Origin: Ceratopteris richardii
Taxonomy: Eukaryota; Streptophyta; Polypodiopsida; Polypodiales; Pteridaceae
Assembly: GCA_020310875.1 (NCBI GenBank)
Contig: CM035433.1
Span: 111,793,806-111,857,805 of the forward strand
Reading direction: 5' to 3'
Length of the DNA: 64,000 nucleotides
Shown one piece after another: positions 20,441 to 30,943 of this stretch (positions are counted from its first letter, which is position 1; the number at the start of each line of letters is the position of its first letter). The notes beneath the pieces were generated by a model. The model saw nothing but the letters and a program-made list of their open reading frames with translations, searched no databases and was not told the origin of the DNA. The translations under genes and the position numbers were made by a program.

Positions 20441-20729
20441 TGTTGGGTGTGTGTAGAAGTGTGAGCGCATGAGAAGCATACACAAGGAGCACAAACGTAG
20501 CAAGACACATGGAGAAGATGATGGCTAGAATAGCTCTCTCTATTAACGATGAATTGAACTGAAGTAAGTGCTAAATAATATCCCTAAGTACAAAGTACCA
20601 CCACATATGAGAGTATCAAGTATGTGGTAACATGGAGAAAAAACCTCTAGCCAACACTAGAGTAAAAAGTTCCCATGTATAGGGAAAAGGTTCACATCAA
20701 AGCTACTCAAGGAACACATAAATGTAACA
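20441..20729 (-). repeat. B2 5' LTR (right copy)
   Basis: Direct repeat of 13775-14065, starting TGTTGGGTGTGTGTAG and ending AATGTAACA on the plus strand. Next to it the B1 leader resumes with ACTTTTACTTC. Confidence 0.88.
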
Positions 20730-20841
20730 ACTTTTACTTCAAACTTTCACCTTTTGAGTCTTCAAAGGTTGATTTCTGTATAATTGCAACAATCGGGGTC
20801 CTCCTTTCTTCAATTTTGATGATTCCTACTCCCCATACCAC

Positions 20842-21858
20842 TGATGGAGAGTGTTAATCTCCAAAAGAACAAGCTATCCTTGATGTTAGAGCACCTCTAT
20901 ATCAAGAATAACTCCCCAATTTTGGAGGATTAGTGCCAGATTATCAATCTTTGAACCAACTGTGAAATACATAGAAAAGTCTACTGCACATAACTTACTT
21001 ATTGACTAATCAAATGTGTAAAGTTTATAATGAAACTTTGTATAAAGTGTTGTCTAAAGATTGTGCACCTTCTCCAAGTTAAATAATTTCAAAAGGTTTA
21101 GTAAATCTTGATATTTACTCCAAACAATTCACCTATTTCTAAAAGTGTATTTCTCTACAGTTGACTTTGATACCTGCAACTTCTAATGCATAATTCTCTC
21201 AAATTACAACCTGTTTATTCAAGTTATTTTAGACATAGATAGCTTACCTTCCAACTTAAAGAATGAGTGCTTGCTTGCTCAAAACTTTACACTATGGAAG
21301 GAGAACTAACCAAAACATTAGCATTGAATTTGTGCCTACTGTAGTCTTCACTACTTCACATTTACACATGTAAATGTTCCTACTCTCAATTCTCTCAGCA
21401 TGATTACAATTAGGATTAGAAAGTTTGTATAGAGGTCACTCTAACATAGACTTAGACTTGTACAAAAGCATTTCACAAAAGATTAGACACAGAAGGAGCT
21501 CAGAGCAAAATATCAGGTGCAACTTTTTCTTCTATTCAGAAAACTTTACATCTAAATGATGAGAGAGATTTTCTTCACTTCTAAAGTGTCTAATGGCTCT
21601 TACAACTGGTCATTGATCATCTCTCTTACTCTCTAATACATGCCCCAACTTTCTAATTGTATATATAGGCATATATGTACAAGCTCATGACCATACAAAA
21701 GTATAAGTAAGCTAATTACAAGTTTAATGTACATATGTATACAAGTCTTCATTTCCTGAATATGCACTATCTTCAAGCTTCATTTGTTTGTCTTTGCTTC
21801 ATCCTTTGACTCCAACTCTTTGTCTTAAACATCAATTGATGGTTGACTTGCACCAACA
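20842..21858 (-). repeat. B1 5' LTR (right copy)
   Basis: Direct repeat of 8469-9488, starting TGATGGAGAGTGTTAATCTC and ending TTGCACCAACA. The minus-strand bases next to it (20829-20840) read TGGTATGGGGAG, which could be a degraded initiator-Met PBS. TATA-like GTATATATAGGC is conserved near 21659. Confidence 0.88.
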
Positions 21859-23009
21859 CTACCTAGGATGATGATCAACAAGATGAAGATGAGTAATCAG
21901 ATCACGCTTCGAAGTGATACTCCCTAAATTGGGATGTAACCCTATCTTGCACCCATGCTTCATCCTCATGCATTGATTATTCATATGATGAGCCCCCATC
22001 ATGAGAAAAAATATTTAATGAATCATCATCCCGTTCTCATCATTAATTTGAAGAAGACATCATGAATTCCTTCTCTCTGATTCAACTTCCTTGTAGATTT
22101 TTCCCTGAGCAACTTTATGATATTGTAGATTCTTGTCAAAGATCCTGCATGATATTACAAAAGTCTAGAGAGATGATTGTGCAGAGCTCAACTATGATGA
22201 TAGCTCAATTTGCAATGCCAATATGACTGATGCAATTTATATGAGCAAATAGATGAGCTACAATGCGATTTGGAGGATGCTTGAGTCAACTAGATACCTC
22301 TTAGACAAAACCATCCTACAATTGAAGAATGAATTGGATGAGTTAGGGCCTTTGATGGATGCTTTAAAGGAAGAGTTCAAGAAAAAAGATTTTGAGTTTA
22401 ATATTATGCACCTAAGGGTTAAACAATTGCATGATGAGGAAAATGAACTCCATCTGTAAAAGAATAAGGTTGGAGATTTCATGGAAGAAACCAAAATAGC
22501 ATACAAGTCCATCGATGTGATTTTTATACACTTGAAGGATAAGTGCAAGGATGATGAAAAAGAATCCAATGGACCCAAGAAGAACACTGAAAACCAAAAG
22601 ATGGAATTTTTTCACAACAGCTAATAATTGAGCAACCAAAAGCTACAATTAAAGCATTAGAAAAATGGCTGAGAGAAGTTACTTGGTAGAATTTCAACTC
22701 CATGGACAAAATGAATGGAAGATTAGCTGTGGTAGAGGCAAAAGCAATCCTACATAATGCCACATAGACTATGGAGCTTCACATTAAGGGATGTGCTTAG
22801 AGCGAGGTACTATCTAAAGACTTCACCAACTAGTACAAAAGAAGATCAAAGACATGTATCCAAATCAAGGGCCAATTGTTGGAAAACTTAAAAGAAAACT
22901 TGATGAAGGAGTAGAGAGATTCATTCCACTAAAGCATGGAAGCGTTAGGCGATTGGAAGAAAAATCCCGCTCTAACTAAAAATTTGAATCAAAAGAGAGT
23001 GGAAAGAGA
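21859..23009. other. Unassigned 1.15 kb between B1 and F
   Basis: Not matched to any transposon part in the window. It contains acidic and lysine-rich plus-strand stretches, including the frame described at 22253-22459, broken into short frames. It may be the remains of a host coiled-coil gene or of an unrecognised element. No promoter or RNA gene is recognisable. Confidence 0.4.
22253..22459 (+). pseudogene. Coiled-coil-like ORF, possible gene remnant
   Basis: A 68-residue frame with heptad-like spacing: LDKTILQLKNELDELGPLMD, then ALKEEFKKKDFEFN and LRVKQLHDEENEL. The downstream 150 bases keep the same character (EETKIAYKSIDVIF, LKDKCKDDEKES) in the same frame after one stop codon, then further stops. 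That suggests a longer, broken coiled-coil coding sequence. I do not recognise the family. Chance open frame in A-rich DNA is the main alternative. Confidence 0.35.
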
Positions 23010-23236
23010 CATTGATATATTACGGCCATGATGTGTGTGAACACGCTTGATAGTGGGGGTATTTTTTTCCCTCTTTAAGAGGTTTCTTCACTCAAATTGT
23101 ATATATGCCTATAAACCTAACAAGTCAATTATCTTTGTACATTCACTTGGTAATACATTATGTGTTATGTTGCACTTAAAGCTTCTTCTTCCCTCTTGTG
23201 CTATTAAAGTGATTTTGCAAACCTTGAACTCCAACA
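23010..23236 (+). repeat. F 5' LTR (diverged C-family type)
   Basis: Resembles the C LTR along its length: TTGATATATTACGG start, GTGTGTGAACAC, TTTTTTTCCCTCTTTAAGAGG, ATTATCTTTGTACATTC, and the CTCCAACA end, with many substitutions. Confidence 0.75.
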
Positions 23237-23238
23237 AT

Positions 23239-23250
23239 TGGTATCAAAGC
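23239..23250 (+). other. F primer-binding site (tRNA-iMet)
   Basis: TGGTATCAAAGC, one base from the initiator-Met consensus TGGTATCAGAGC, three bases after the LTR. The leader that follows (to about 23575) aligns with the C leader at 26287-26610, including CTGTTCAACTTTTTGAGATA. Confidence 0.8.
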
Positions 23251-23575
23251 AGGTCACCGCTTCATCTAGGGTGTCATTGACATCCCCCCAATCACAATCT
23301 CAACATCACATGAAAATTGTGTGACCATACTCAAGGCGATTATGATATCAAAATCACTTTACTCTATGGCATTGAAATTTTGATTTGATCTTGTTTCAAC
23401 CTCTAAATGCATTCCCACCATGATTGTGCAAACAATGGTCACTTTGTGCTACACTTGTATACAAGTTTTGGATTTCCAATACAAGTGCCTTGAAGTCTTC
23501 TAAGAGTTTAGTAGAGCTTGATAGGGTGTCTCTGTTCAACTTTTTGAGATAGGATCATTTTTTTGCATCGGGTTG

Positions 23576-23994
23576 TTTAATCACTAGCCATGGTTGAGCT
23601 CCAAAACTAATATGTCCAAATCTCTCATGCCATAGCTTCATATCTTCCACTGGTGACAAGGATTTGACTGCATATCCCCGACGGATTTCTGACAAAACAA
23701 AGATCCCTCCTCTATGCTCACTTGTAAAATACACTTGTCTTTGTGTGATAAGATCTTACAAAGATCTTTCTCAAATATAATAAAACCATCACCTAAAAAT
23801 GCAGATATAGATAGCGGATTCTTCTTCATTTCAGGTATATAAAGAACATCTGAAATCTGAAAATTACCACCTTCTCTTGAATTTAGGGTTACTGTACCTA
23901 TTCCCACAACATCCAAATCATTGCCATCTGCAATAGTAACCCTTCTACCTATAGAATAAGAAAGGGAAGAAAATACATTTCTGCAACCTGTCAT
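23576..23994 (-). CDS. G protease and GAG-pre-integrase (fossil)
   Basis: Minus-strand blocks: TGCRNVFSSLSYSIGRRVTI, ADGNDLDVVGIGTVTLNS, VLYIPEMKKNPLSISAFLGD and, near 23640-23590, KLWHERFGHISFG, the pre-integrase signature. Typical copia order. Confidence 0.8.
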
Positions 23995-24009
23995 ATGCTT
24001 TGTAGCACC

Positions 24010-24765
24010 TTAGTCAAATATCCAAGGACTTGCTGAAAGAACTTGTAAAGGTGCCTGATCAAAAGCTACTTCCTCAATGGTGATACAAACATAAGAATCA
24101 CCTTGAGATTTCCCTTTTTCATCATCTTCTACAACATTACTTGATGCCTTTTTCTTTTCTGTTGCAATCCTTTTATACCATGCTGACTTAAAATGTCCAG
24201 GTTTCTTGCAGTAAAAACATATTACTTCCTTCTTTTTAGAAGACTTCTCTTTAGATGTAGTAGAAACATAATCTAAAGTAGAAGGTAAGAGGGACCTACT
24301 TTCCTTCTTGGATTGCTTTTCCTTCTTATACTTCTTCTTCTTTTTACCCTTTGATGAAGATGAAAGTGCTTCTTCATTCTCTTCCATTCCCTTCAATTGA
24401 TCTTCATCTTGAAGTAACAAGAACTCTAGCTCTTCAAATGTAACCTATCTATCTCTTGTGGTAAGGGTAAGCGTGGTTATAAAAGATTGATATGAGATAG
24501 GAAGTGAATTAATCAATGTATTTACCATTTCTTCATCTGATATCTCAACTCGTACATTTAGAAGTTGATCCCTCAAGTCAACGAGTCTCATAATGTGGGT
24601 TTGAATTGACTCACCAGCTTTCATCCTTGTATTTGCTAGTTGTCTCCTCAAGTGAGCTTTCCTAGTAGGATTTCTGCTATGAAAAATATTCTCAAGCTTT
24701 AACCAAGCTTGTCTAGAACTTCTGCAAGATCTGATCTGTGGTAGAATATGCTTTTTAACACTCAT
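24010..24765 (-). CDS. G gag with zinc knuckle (fossil)
   Basis: UBN2-type Gag: SVKKHILPQIRSCRSSRQAW, ENIFHSRNPTRKAHLRRQLA, MKAGESIQTHIMRLVDLRDQ and LINSLPISYQSFITTLTL. A lysine/serine-rich linker and the knuckle CFYCKKPGHFKSAW follow. The N-terminal Gag part is in 24780-25075. Confidence 0.85.
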
Positions 24766-25114
24766 TGCTATGTATGAAAGTGCTAAAGCATCTCTAGCAT
24801 CCCATCTTCCTGATCTTCAATCGGAGGAACTGTAGGTAAAGACCTACCTGTGACTCTGGATGTCAAAGTGGTTACCTCTTCTTCAGTTGGTTATGTAATA
24901 GTAACTCTAGTACCTCTTGAAGTTGCTGTAGCTCCTTCTTCGCCTTCTCGTCTGGATCTTGTTAAGGATCCATTGACGATACTCCATAAATCCTTTATCA
25001 CTAAAATATTCATCATCATGAAACTCCACATGGGATAATTAGAAGATCCATCCAACTAGTCTTCAATCTCAATTCTAATCTCAATAATCTTAACTAAGTG
25101 TGTATGTCAATTAT

Positions 25115-25126
25115 GCTCTTAAACCA
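25115..25126 (-). other. G primer-binding site, degraded
   Basis: Minus-strand TGGTTTAAGAGC differs from the initiator-Met site by two bases and lies two bases from the putative LTR end at 25129. Confidence 0.5.
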
Positions 25127-25128
25127 AC

Positions 25129-25840
25129 TGCTAGAATTTGGGGCCCCAGGATCGTTCCAAACTAAAACCTTTTGAGCATACACACTTAATTAATTAAGAT
25201 GATAAGTGAGAGATAGAAAGAAAGATCTTGAGATAAGGATAGGGAACGTAAGCTGGATGCTTACTCACTAAAAAATAGATGTCCAAATTACAACCTGGGA
25301 GTAGTACTCAACCATATAAAGTGGTGCACTCACTAATGGAAGAATATCCAAGAAGATGATGATACAAAATTTAGATTATGTTGAAATAATCTAAGTGTGT
25401 GAAGTGAATGAGCAATGAAGCTAACCTTATTCTCACAAAATAGTGTAACAAAATTGTAATCAACCAACCCTAATTTTGAGATTAGGGTAGAGAAACCCTA
25501 AAAACAAAATATAAGGTTAACTCACAAAAGATAGTTACGACCACCTTGTAGAAGACTTCTTGCTCCAAGAGAGTAGCCTCTCCTTCACCAAAACTTCACC
25601 TCCTCAAGAGTGTGTGAACAATCTCTCTTCAAGAAGACCTTCAAACTCTAGCTTGAAATCTTTGAGTGAGTTAACAATGAGCCAAGGCTCTTGTTTTATA
25701 GTGTTGGAACTCTTCTAAAAGCTCTTCAAAACGTATGTAAAAAGCTACGATCGTTATGTGTTTTTCGGAAAAATATTGCCACCATCCCGAATTAAAAAAA
25801 AACTCTTAGCTGTTTGTCTTAATTTGCCAAAAAATAAAAT
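25129..25840 (-). repeat. G 5' LTR, probable
   Basis: Sequence from TGCTAGAATTTGGGGCC rightward is placed where a 5' LTR should be relative to the G PBS. No second copy exists in the window, so its far end is a guess. It contains no coding sequence I recognise. Confidence 0.4.
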
Positions 25841-25848
25841 CTCTTCAC

Positions 25849-25915
25849 TGTTGCCGACCGGACTTGAACCTGGGCCATTAGGTTGAGAGCGTTTTGCTTT
25901 ATCCACGTCGCCAAC
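25849..25915 (-). repeat. tRNA-like segment, possible SINE head or tRNA relic
   Basis: Read on the minus strand, 67 bases start GTTGGCG and end CGGCAACA, giving a 7-bp acceptor-like pairing with one mismatch. A perfect Pol III B box GGTTCAAGTCC lies at 25860-25870 (reversed) and an A-box-like TGGATAAAGC follows the 5' end. The anticodon arm is not convincing and the length is short, so this is not a functional tRNA. A tRNA-derived SINE head or a tRNA pseudogene fits best. No SINE target duplication was found. Confidence 0.5.
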
Positions 25916-25974
25916 GTGCTTTTGATGAAGAGTAGCTATAAAAAATATATATTATACTCAGTTAATAATAAATT

Positions 25975-26042
25975 TTGGACCAATGAAGACATTGATTCCA
26001 CAAGATGCACAAGAATGTCCACTAATAGAATTGTCTATCAAA
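25975..26042 (+). CDS. F gag fragment, left of C (fossil)
   Basis: The short plus-strand stretch includes KDAQECPLIELSIK, a diverged match to DAQTHALIALSIK of C-family Gag. It ends at the C target duplication TCAAA (26038-26042), and the Gag continues after 31173. Confidence 0.7.
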
Positions 26043-26272
26043 TGTTGATATATTTAGGTAGTGATGTGTGCGAACACTCTAGGACCACTGGGGCACTTTT
26101 TTCCCTCTTTAGGAGGTTTTTTTCCTCCGGCTTGTATACACGCCTATTGCCCTAATGGGCTACTTATCTTTGTACATTCTCTAGTAATACATTCAGTATT
26201 GTGTGTTGTGCTCCAAGCTTCTTCTTCTTCCTTGTGCTATTTGCGTGCTTTCGCAGACGTCTAACTCCAACA
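26043..26272 (+). repeat. C 5' LTR
   Basis: 230 bp, TGTTGATATATTTAGG...CTAACTCCAACA. Contains a conserved CTTGTATACACGCC TATA-like stretch and CCCTAATGGGC, a short palindrome shared by all young C-family LTRs. Confidence 0.92.
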
Positions 26273-26274
26273 AT

Positions 26275-26286
26275 TGGTATTAGAGC
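26275..26286 (+). other. C primer-binding site (tRNA-iMet)
   Basis: TGGTATTAGAGC, one base from the initiator-Met consensus, located two bases inside the 5' LTR. Confidence 0.85.
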
Positions 26287-26645
26287 AGGTCGTCGCTTCA
26301 TCTAGGGCACCATCGACACTCCTCCGGTTGCAGTCTCAAAATCACACAAATTTGAGCATACTCAACGTGTTTTAGAGATCAAAACAGCTTCGTTTCGTGT
26401 TGTCAAAATTGCGATCTGAGCTCCTTTCGGCCTCTGAATGCACTATTGCAACGCTTATGCAGGCTATTTCATCTTTTTGTGCCAAAGGTATATACCAGTT
26501 TTTGTTCGCCAATATAAGCGTCTCGAAGTCTACTACAGGTCTAGTAGAATTTGTATGGGCAGTTCTGTTCAACTTTTTGAGATACAGTCAATTTTCTACA
26601 TCAAGGTAATTTAGACATGGGCCATGGCTGAAAGCAGTATTCCGT

Positions 26646-27690
26646 ATGTTGGCTGTTGAGGATAAGTTGGATGGTACCAACTACCTGTTATGGGCTTATA
26701 TGATGCGAAATGTGTTGGTTGCAAAAGGAATGCGGAACATTGTGCAGGGTGTCAAAAAACGTCCTATCACACCTGCAATTGTTATAATTGCAGGTACTGA
26801 CGCTGATGCAGAAGGTGTCAAAGATGATGCTATTCTGCATATTCCTATTCGTGCTGCGGTTTCTACTGCACCTATTGTGGAGCAGATTCATTGGGATGGC
26901 AGAGATGCCCAGACACATGCATTGATAGCTTTGTCTATCAAACGTGCCATTATTCCTCACATTCGCTCTTGCAGAACAGCTAAGGATGCTTGGGATACAC
27001 TTACCACATTGTACCAAGCTAGGAATCAGGCTCGTGTTGCTTACCTTCAAAAACAATTGGAGAGTGAGCACATGAATGAAGGTGATTCTATGGACAGTTT
27101 CCTAACGAAGATCAAAGACTTGAAGGAGCAGTTGATTTCTGCTAATGAGGTTATACCAGATAGCTCACTTGTGCAGACCGTTCTGAGTGGTCTTACTGAT
27201 TCATATCAGAGTTTTGCTTCTACTCTTTGGTTGATGATGAAAGGCAATCCAAATGCCTTATCATTTGAGGAGTTAGTCTCTATTCTGTTGCAAGAAGATC
27301 AGTCCAGGCAGAACAAGTTCATTATGCGATTTGCAGATCAAGCTTTCGTGGCTAGTTAGAAGGGCAAAGGAAAATGGAGCTCTTCAACTAGTAAGCAGAA
27401 ATTTGCTAATTCTGCATATTCAAAGGAGGAAGATAAAGATGATAAGAAATCAGAAAAGCAGAAATTGTTTTGTAAGTACTGAAAAGGGAATGATCATATC
27501 ATAAAGAACTGTCCAAAACTAAGTGCTAAAGAGGCAAAGAAGAAAGAGGCTGGAAGGGTTGTTGCAGAGGCCTCTACACCAAAAACAGAGTGTGCTAATC
27601 TTGTGCAGGAAGAAGAATGGGCGTTTACTACTGTCTGTAGTTTTGACCCATCTTCTCATGAGTAGTGCATGTCTGCAGTAGATTCAGATG
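26646..27690 (+). CDS. C gag (fossil)
   Basis: Opens close to MLAVEDKLDGTNYLLWAYMM, the copia Gag N-terminus (LDGTNY..W). Then IHWDGRDAQTHALIALSIKR, IIPHIRSCRTAKDAWDTL, VQTVLSGLTDSYQSF, and the CCHC knuckle region near 27465-27515. An extra N-terminal stretch compared with C2 shows what C2 lacks. Role: RNA-packaging particle protein. Confidence 0.88.
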
Positions 27691-28330
27691 TTTGGTAGTT
27701 TGACAATGGGGAAACCAAACATATTACCTCGCAGCGCAATTTCTTCTCTTCACTCGAGCCTCCCCCTACAAGGAATACTGTTACATGCACCAACAACTCC
27801 TCTTATCTTGTTATGGGAGTTGGTAAGATCATTTTGACTACTGCTGATGGTAGTTCTTTCACTTTGTCAGATGCTTTATTTGTGCCACGGATCAAGAAGA
27901 ACCTGTTATCAGTTTCTGCATTAGCCAAGATTGGCTTGGTTGTGAAATTTGTTGATGACAGGTGTACAGTTCATGATCTCTCAAATGGTGATGTGATTAT
28001 TGCTTTTTGCATTTTATGCCATGGGTTGTATAAGCTCATAGACCATGAAAGATCTGTAAATGACTTGGCATGTGCAGTAAATGATTCTCAGGCTATGTCA
28101 GATGCAAAGCTTTGGCATGCACGCATTGGTCATCTGAATTTTGCTAGTTTGCTATGCCTGCAGAAATATGAAATGGTGTCCTCTTTGCCCAAACTTGAGG
28201 CACCTACAAAACATGTTTGTGAAGGCTATATTTTGGGCAAAATGCAGCATTCGTCCTTTCCAAAAGATGGTTCAGTTCGAACTACTAAAAAATTGCAGCT
28301 TGTACATAGTGATGTCTGTGGTCCTATATA
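27691..28330 (+). CDS. C protease, pre-integrase and integrase start (fossil)
   Basis: Protease blocks MGVGKIILTTADGSSFTLSD and ALFVPRIKKNLLSVSALAKI, then LWHARIGHLNFASL and the zinc-binding CEGYILGKMQHSSFPKDG. QLVHSDVCGPI marks the first catalytic Asp of integrase. Confidence 0.86.
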
Positions 28331-29290
28331 GACACCTTCTTTTGGGAATTATCTTTACTTCGTGACTTTCATCGATGATTTTTCCAGGCATGCATGGGTA
28401 TATCCATTGAAGGCAAAGTCCGAAGTGTTCATGTGCTTCAAAGAGTTTTTGGTTTTGGTTGAAAATCTCTCAGCATGTAAAATGGGCACCCTCCATTCTG
28501 ATCGAGGGGGGGAGTATATGTCTTCTGATTTTAATACATTTATGGCTGAATGTGGGATAAAACACTAGTGCACAGTTCCGTATACACCTCAATTGAATGG
28601 AGTTGCTGAACAAAAGAACATGTCACTCATGGAGATGGCGAGGTGTATGGTCAAGAGTCAGGCTTTACCACATAGTTTCTGGCTTGAGGCTGTCATGTGT
28701 GCAGCATATGTACTAAACAGGTGTCCCACTAAAGCACTGCAGTCTATCACTCCATATGAGGCTTGGCATGACCGCAAGCCATCGGTTGCTCATCTGCCTG
28801 TTTTTGGTTGTTTGGCATATGCATTAGTGCCTGAACAACATCGCAGAAAATTGGATGATAAAGCAGTAAAATGTATTTTTGTTGGGTACAGTTCTGAAAG
28901 TAAAGGCTATCGTCTGTATCATCCACACACTAAACGCACTTTGGTTAGCGGTGATGTTGTTTTTGTGGAAGATGCTATTCAGCCATCGCTTTCATGTACT
29001 AAGGAGAGATCTGTTAGCTCCAAAGACATGTATGATACTTTGCTTCCTCTTTTACAGGTGGACAGTCTAGTGCTGGTCCTAATGAGGCAACTTCTTAGCC
29101 TTTGCAGGTTTCATGTGATGATGCAGATAATTCCATTTTTGATGCAGATGTACATGATGCACTTATTGATGAGAGAGCTGATATTGAGTAGGCAAGAACT
29201 ATGCCAAAATGGCTGGTGCAGACCTTGCGTGACAACAAATTAGATGCACCTCTGTCATATCATACTCGATCAGGCTCTCATAGTGGCTCT
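28331..29290 (+). CDS. C integrase, remaining part, and linker (fossil)
   Basis: [74 protein letters not shown] and [17 protein letters not shown] are readable, in line with C2. The acidic linker before RT occupies the last 250 bases. Confidence 0.86.
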
Positions 29291-30208
29291 TTTGCATCAG
29301 ATTGCTATGCTATGGTTGCATCTAGTCTCTGTGATGAGAATGAGCCTGTTTCCTTTGATGAAGCACAAAATTCAGAAAATTGGATGGCTGCTATGCAATC
29401 TAAATATAATGCAATAATGAAGAATGATACTTGGTCTTTATGTGACTTGCCTCTTGGCAAGAAGGCCATTGGCACTAAGTGCGTATACAAGCTAAAGCAT
29501 AAACTTGATGGTACAGTTGACAGGTATAAGACTAGGCTTGTTGCAAAGGGTTATGCGTAGGAAAGAGGCATTGATTTTGATGAGACCTTTGCACCTACAT
29601 GCCGTATGACTACTATTCGGAGCATTTGTGCACTTGCAGCCCATCATGGTTGGAATGTACATCAGTTGGACATTAAAGCTGCATTTTTGAATGGTGACTT
29701 GCATGAAGAAGTGTATATTTTTCAGCCCCATGGCTTTGTGTAGAAAGGGCATGAAAACCAGGTGTGTAGGTTAAAGAAGGCATTATATGGTATAAAGCAA
29801 GCACCACGTGCTTGGTATGAGAAGATACATGCCTATCTGATTGCACATGGTTTTGAGAATAGCCCAACTGAAAGCACCTTATATGTTAAGCGTGCTAATG
29901 ATATGCTTTTGATCATTGTTGTCTATGTTGACGACATTCTACTCACTGGTCCTATTGAGAAGCATATTGCTGATTTTAAGGCTGATTTGCATGCCTCATT
30001 TGAGATGTCTGATTTGGGGCATTTGCATCACTATTTGGGCATTCAGTTTATGCAAGTTGATGGTGGAATGGCTTTGTGTCAAACAAAATATATTGACACA
30101 TTATTGCCGCATTTTGGCCTTGAAGACTGTAAGCCTATTGCCACTCTTATGGAGAGAAGTTTACGATTGAGTCTTCATGATGCTGGAGATGCTGTCCTCT
30201 ATCAATAG
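29291..30208 (+). CDS. C reverse transcriptase (fossil)
   Basis: WSLCDLPLGKKAIGTKCVYK, the TKAARLVAKGYA-type block, QLDIKAAFLNGDLHEEVYIF, LYGIKQAPRAWYEKIHAYL, VVYVDDILLTGP (YVDD box) and HHYLGIQFMQVDGG. All copia RT blocks in order. Confidence 0.88.
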
Positions 30209-30220
30209 TCTGTTGGATGC

Positions 30221-30870
30221 TTGATTTACTTATGCATTACTAGGCCACATATTCAGTTTGCTGTCTCACAGATGAGCAGGTTTATGCATTGCCCAGGTGT
30301 CAAGCATTGGCAGGTGGTTAAGCGCATCTTTCACTACTTGAGTGGTACTCGGCTACTTGGGTTGTTTTATCCCAAAGGGGGATCACTACCACCAGATTTG
30401 CATGCTTTTTTTGACTCAGATTGGGCTGGTTGCTATGACACTCGTGTGTACACTAGTGGCTTTTGCTTCATGCTTGGTAGCTCATGTATATCTTATTTGA
30501 GCAAGAAGCAGCCTACTGTGGCCACTTCCAGTTGTGAGGCTGAGTATAGGGCAGCTTTCACAGCTACTGTTGAGTGTGTGTGGTTCAGACGCCTTATGGC
30601 TGATTTGGGTGTTGGTGAGTCTTCTGCCACCACCATCTTCACTGACAATCAGAGCACATTGGCAGTTGCGAGGAATCCTGTGTCCCATGCTCACACTAAG
30701 CACATTGAGGTGCATTATCATTATGTCAGGGAGAGCTTCTCTGTTGGGGAGATCAGCTTGGCATATGTGCCCACACGGGAGAACATTGCAGACCTTTTCA
30801 CGAAGGCTCTGCCCAGGGAGAAGTTTGAAGCTCCGCAAAGCTTTGGGCTTACTTCCTTTTGTGGAGTGAT
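30221..30870 (+). CDS. C RNase H (fossil)
   Basis: A 219-residue frame: IYLCITRPHIQFAVSQMSRF, DSDWAGCYDTRVYTSGFCFM, ISYLSKKQPTVATSSCEAEY, FTDNQSTLAVARNP, HTKHIEVHYHYVRE and IADLFTKALPREKFEA. Ends 70 bases before the 3' LTR. Confidence 0.9.
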
Positions 30871-30929
30871 TTCCACATAGTTTGGCACTTCCTTATACAT
30901 GAGTGCCAGCTACTTGTTCACCGCATCAC

Positions 30930-30943
30930 TCCCTGGGGGGATT
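30930..30943 (+). other. C polypurine tract
   Basis: CCCTGGGGGGATT immediately before the 3' LTR; conserved at the same place in C2. Confidence 0.65.

Larger units (their letters stand above)
13775..20729 (-). mobile_element. Copia element B2 (contains C2)
   Basis: LTRs at 13775-14065 and 20441-20729 (about 290 bp, roughly 92% identical by eye) flank a minus-strand copia. A perfect initiator-Met PBS lies at 20429-20440 and a polypurine tract next to the left LTR. Flanking 5-mers GCTTT and ACTTT differ by one base. It sits in the leader of B1 and is split by C2. Gag, protease and RNase H are visible, while integrase and most of RT are not seen. Gag is related to that of the C family, but the LTRs are unrelated. 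Confidence 0.87.
8469..21858 (-). mobile_element. Copia element B1 (contains B2 and C2)
   Basis: LTRs at 8469-9488 and 20842-21858 (about 1.02 kb, roughly 91-93% identical by eye) bound a minus-strand copia with gag, protease, integrase, RT and RNase H in copia order. Flanking 5-mers CTACT and CTACC are a near-match target duplication. The own sequence is about 6.4 kb; the rest is the inserted element B2 at 13775-20729, which lies in the B1 leader between LTR/PBS and gag. Coding parts carry about half a dozen breaks. It is older than B2, which it contains. Confidence 0.88.
23576..25840 (-). mobile_element. Copia element G (5' half), inserted in F
   Basis: A minus-strand copia with LTR-like sequence, a degraded PBS (25115-25126), gag, zinc knuckle, protease and the start of the GAG-pre-integrase region. 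Integrase, RT, RNase H and the second LTR are not present. Its gag is unlike C-family gag beyond general copia features. The right limit is uncertain because only one LTR exists. Decayed, with several breaks. Confidence 0.7.

Noticed and set aside
25849-25915. Functional tRNA gene
   Set aside because: 67 bases, acceptor mismatch and no credible anticodon arm. Kept only as a tRNA-like relic.
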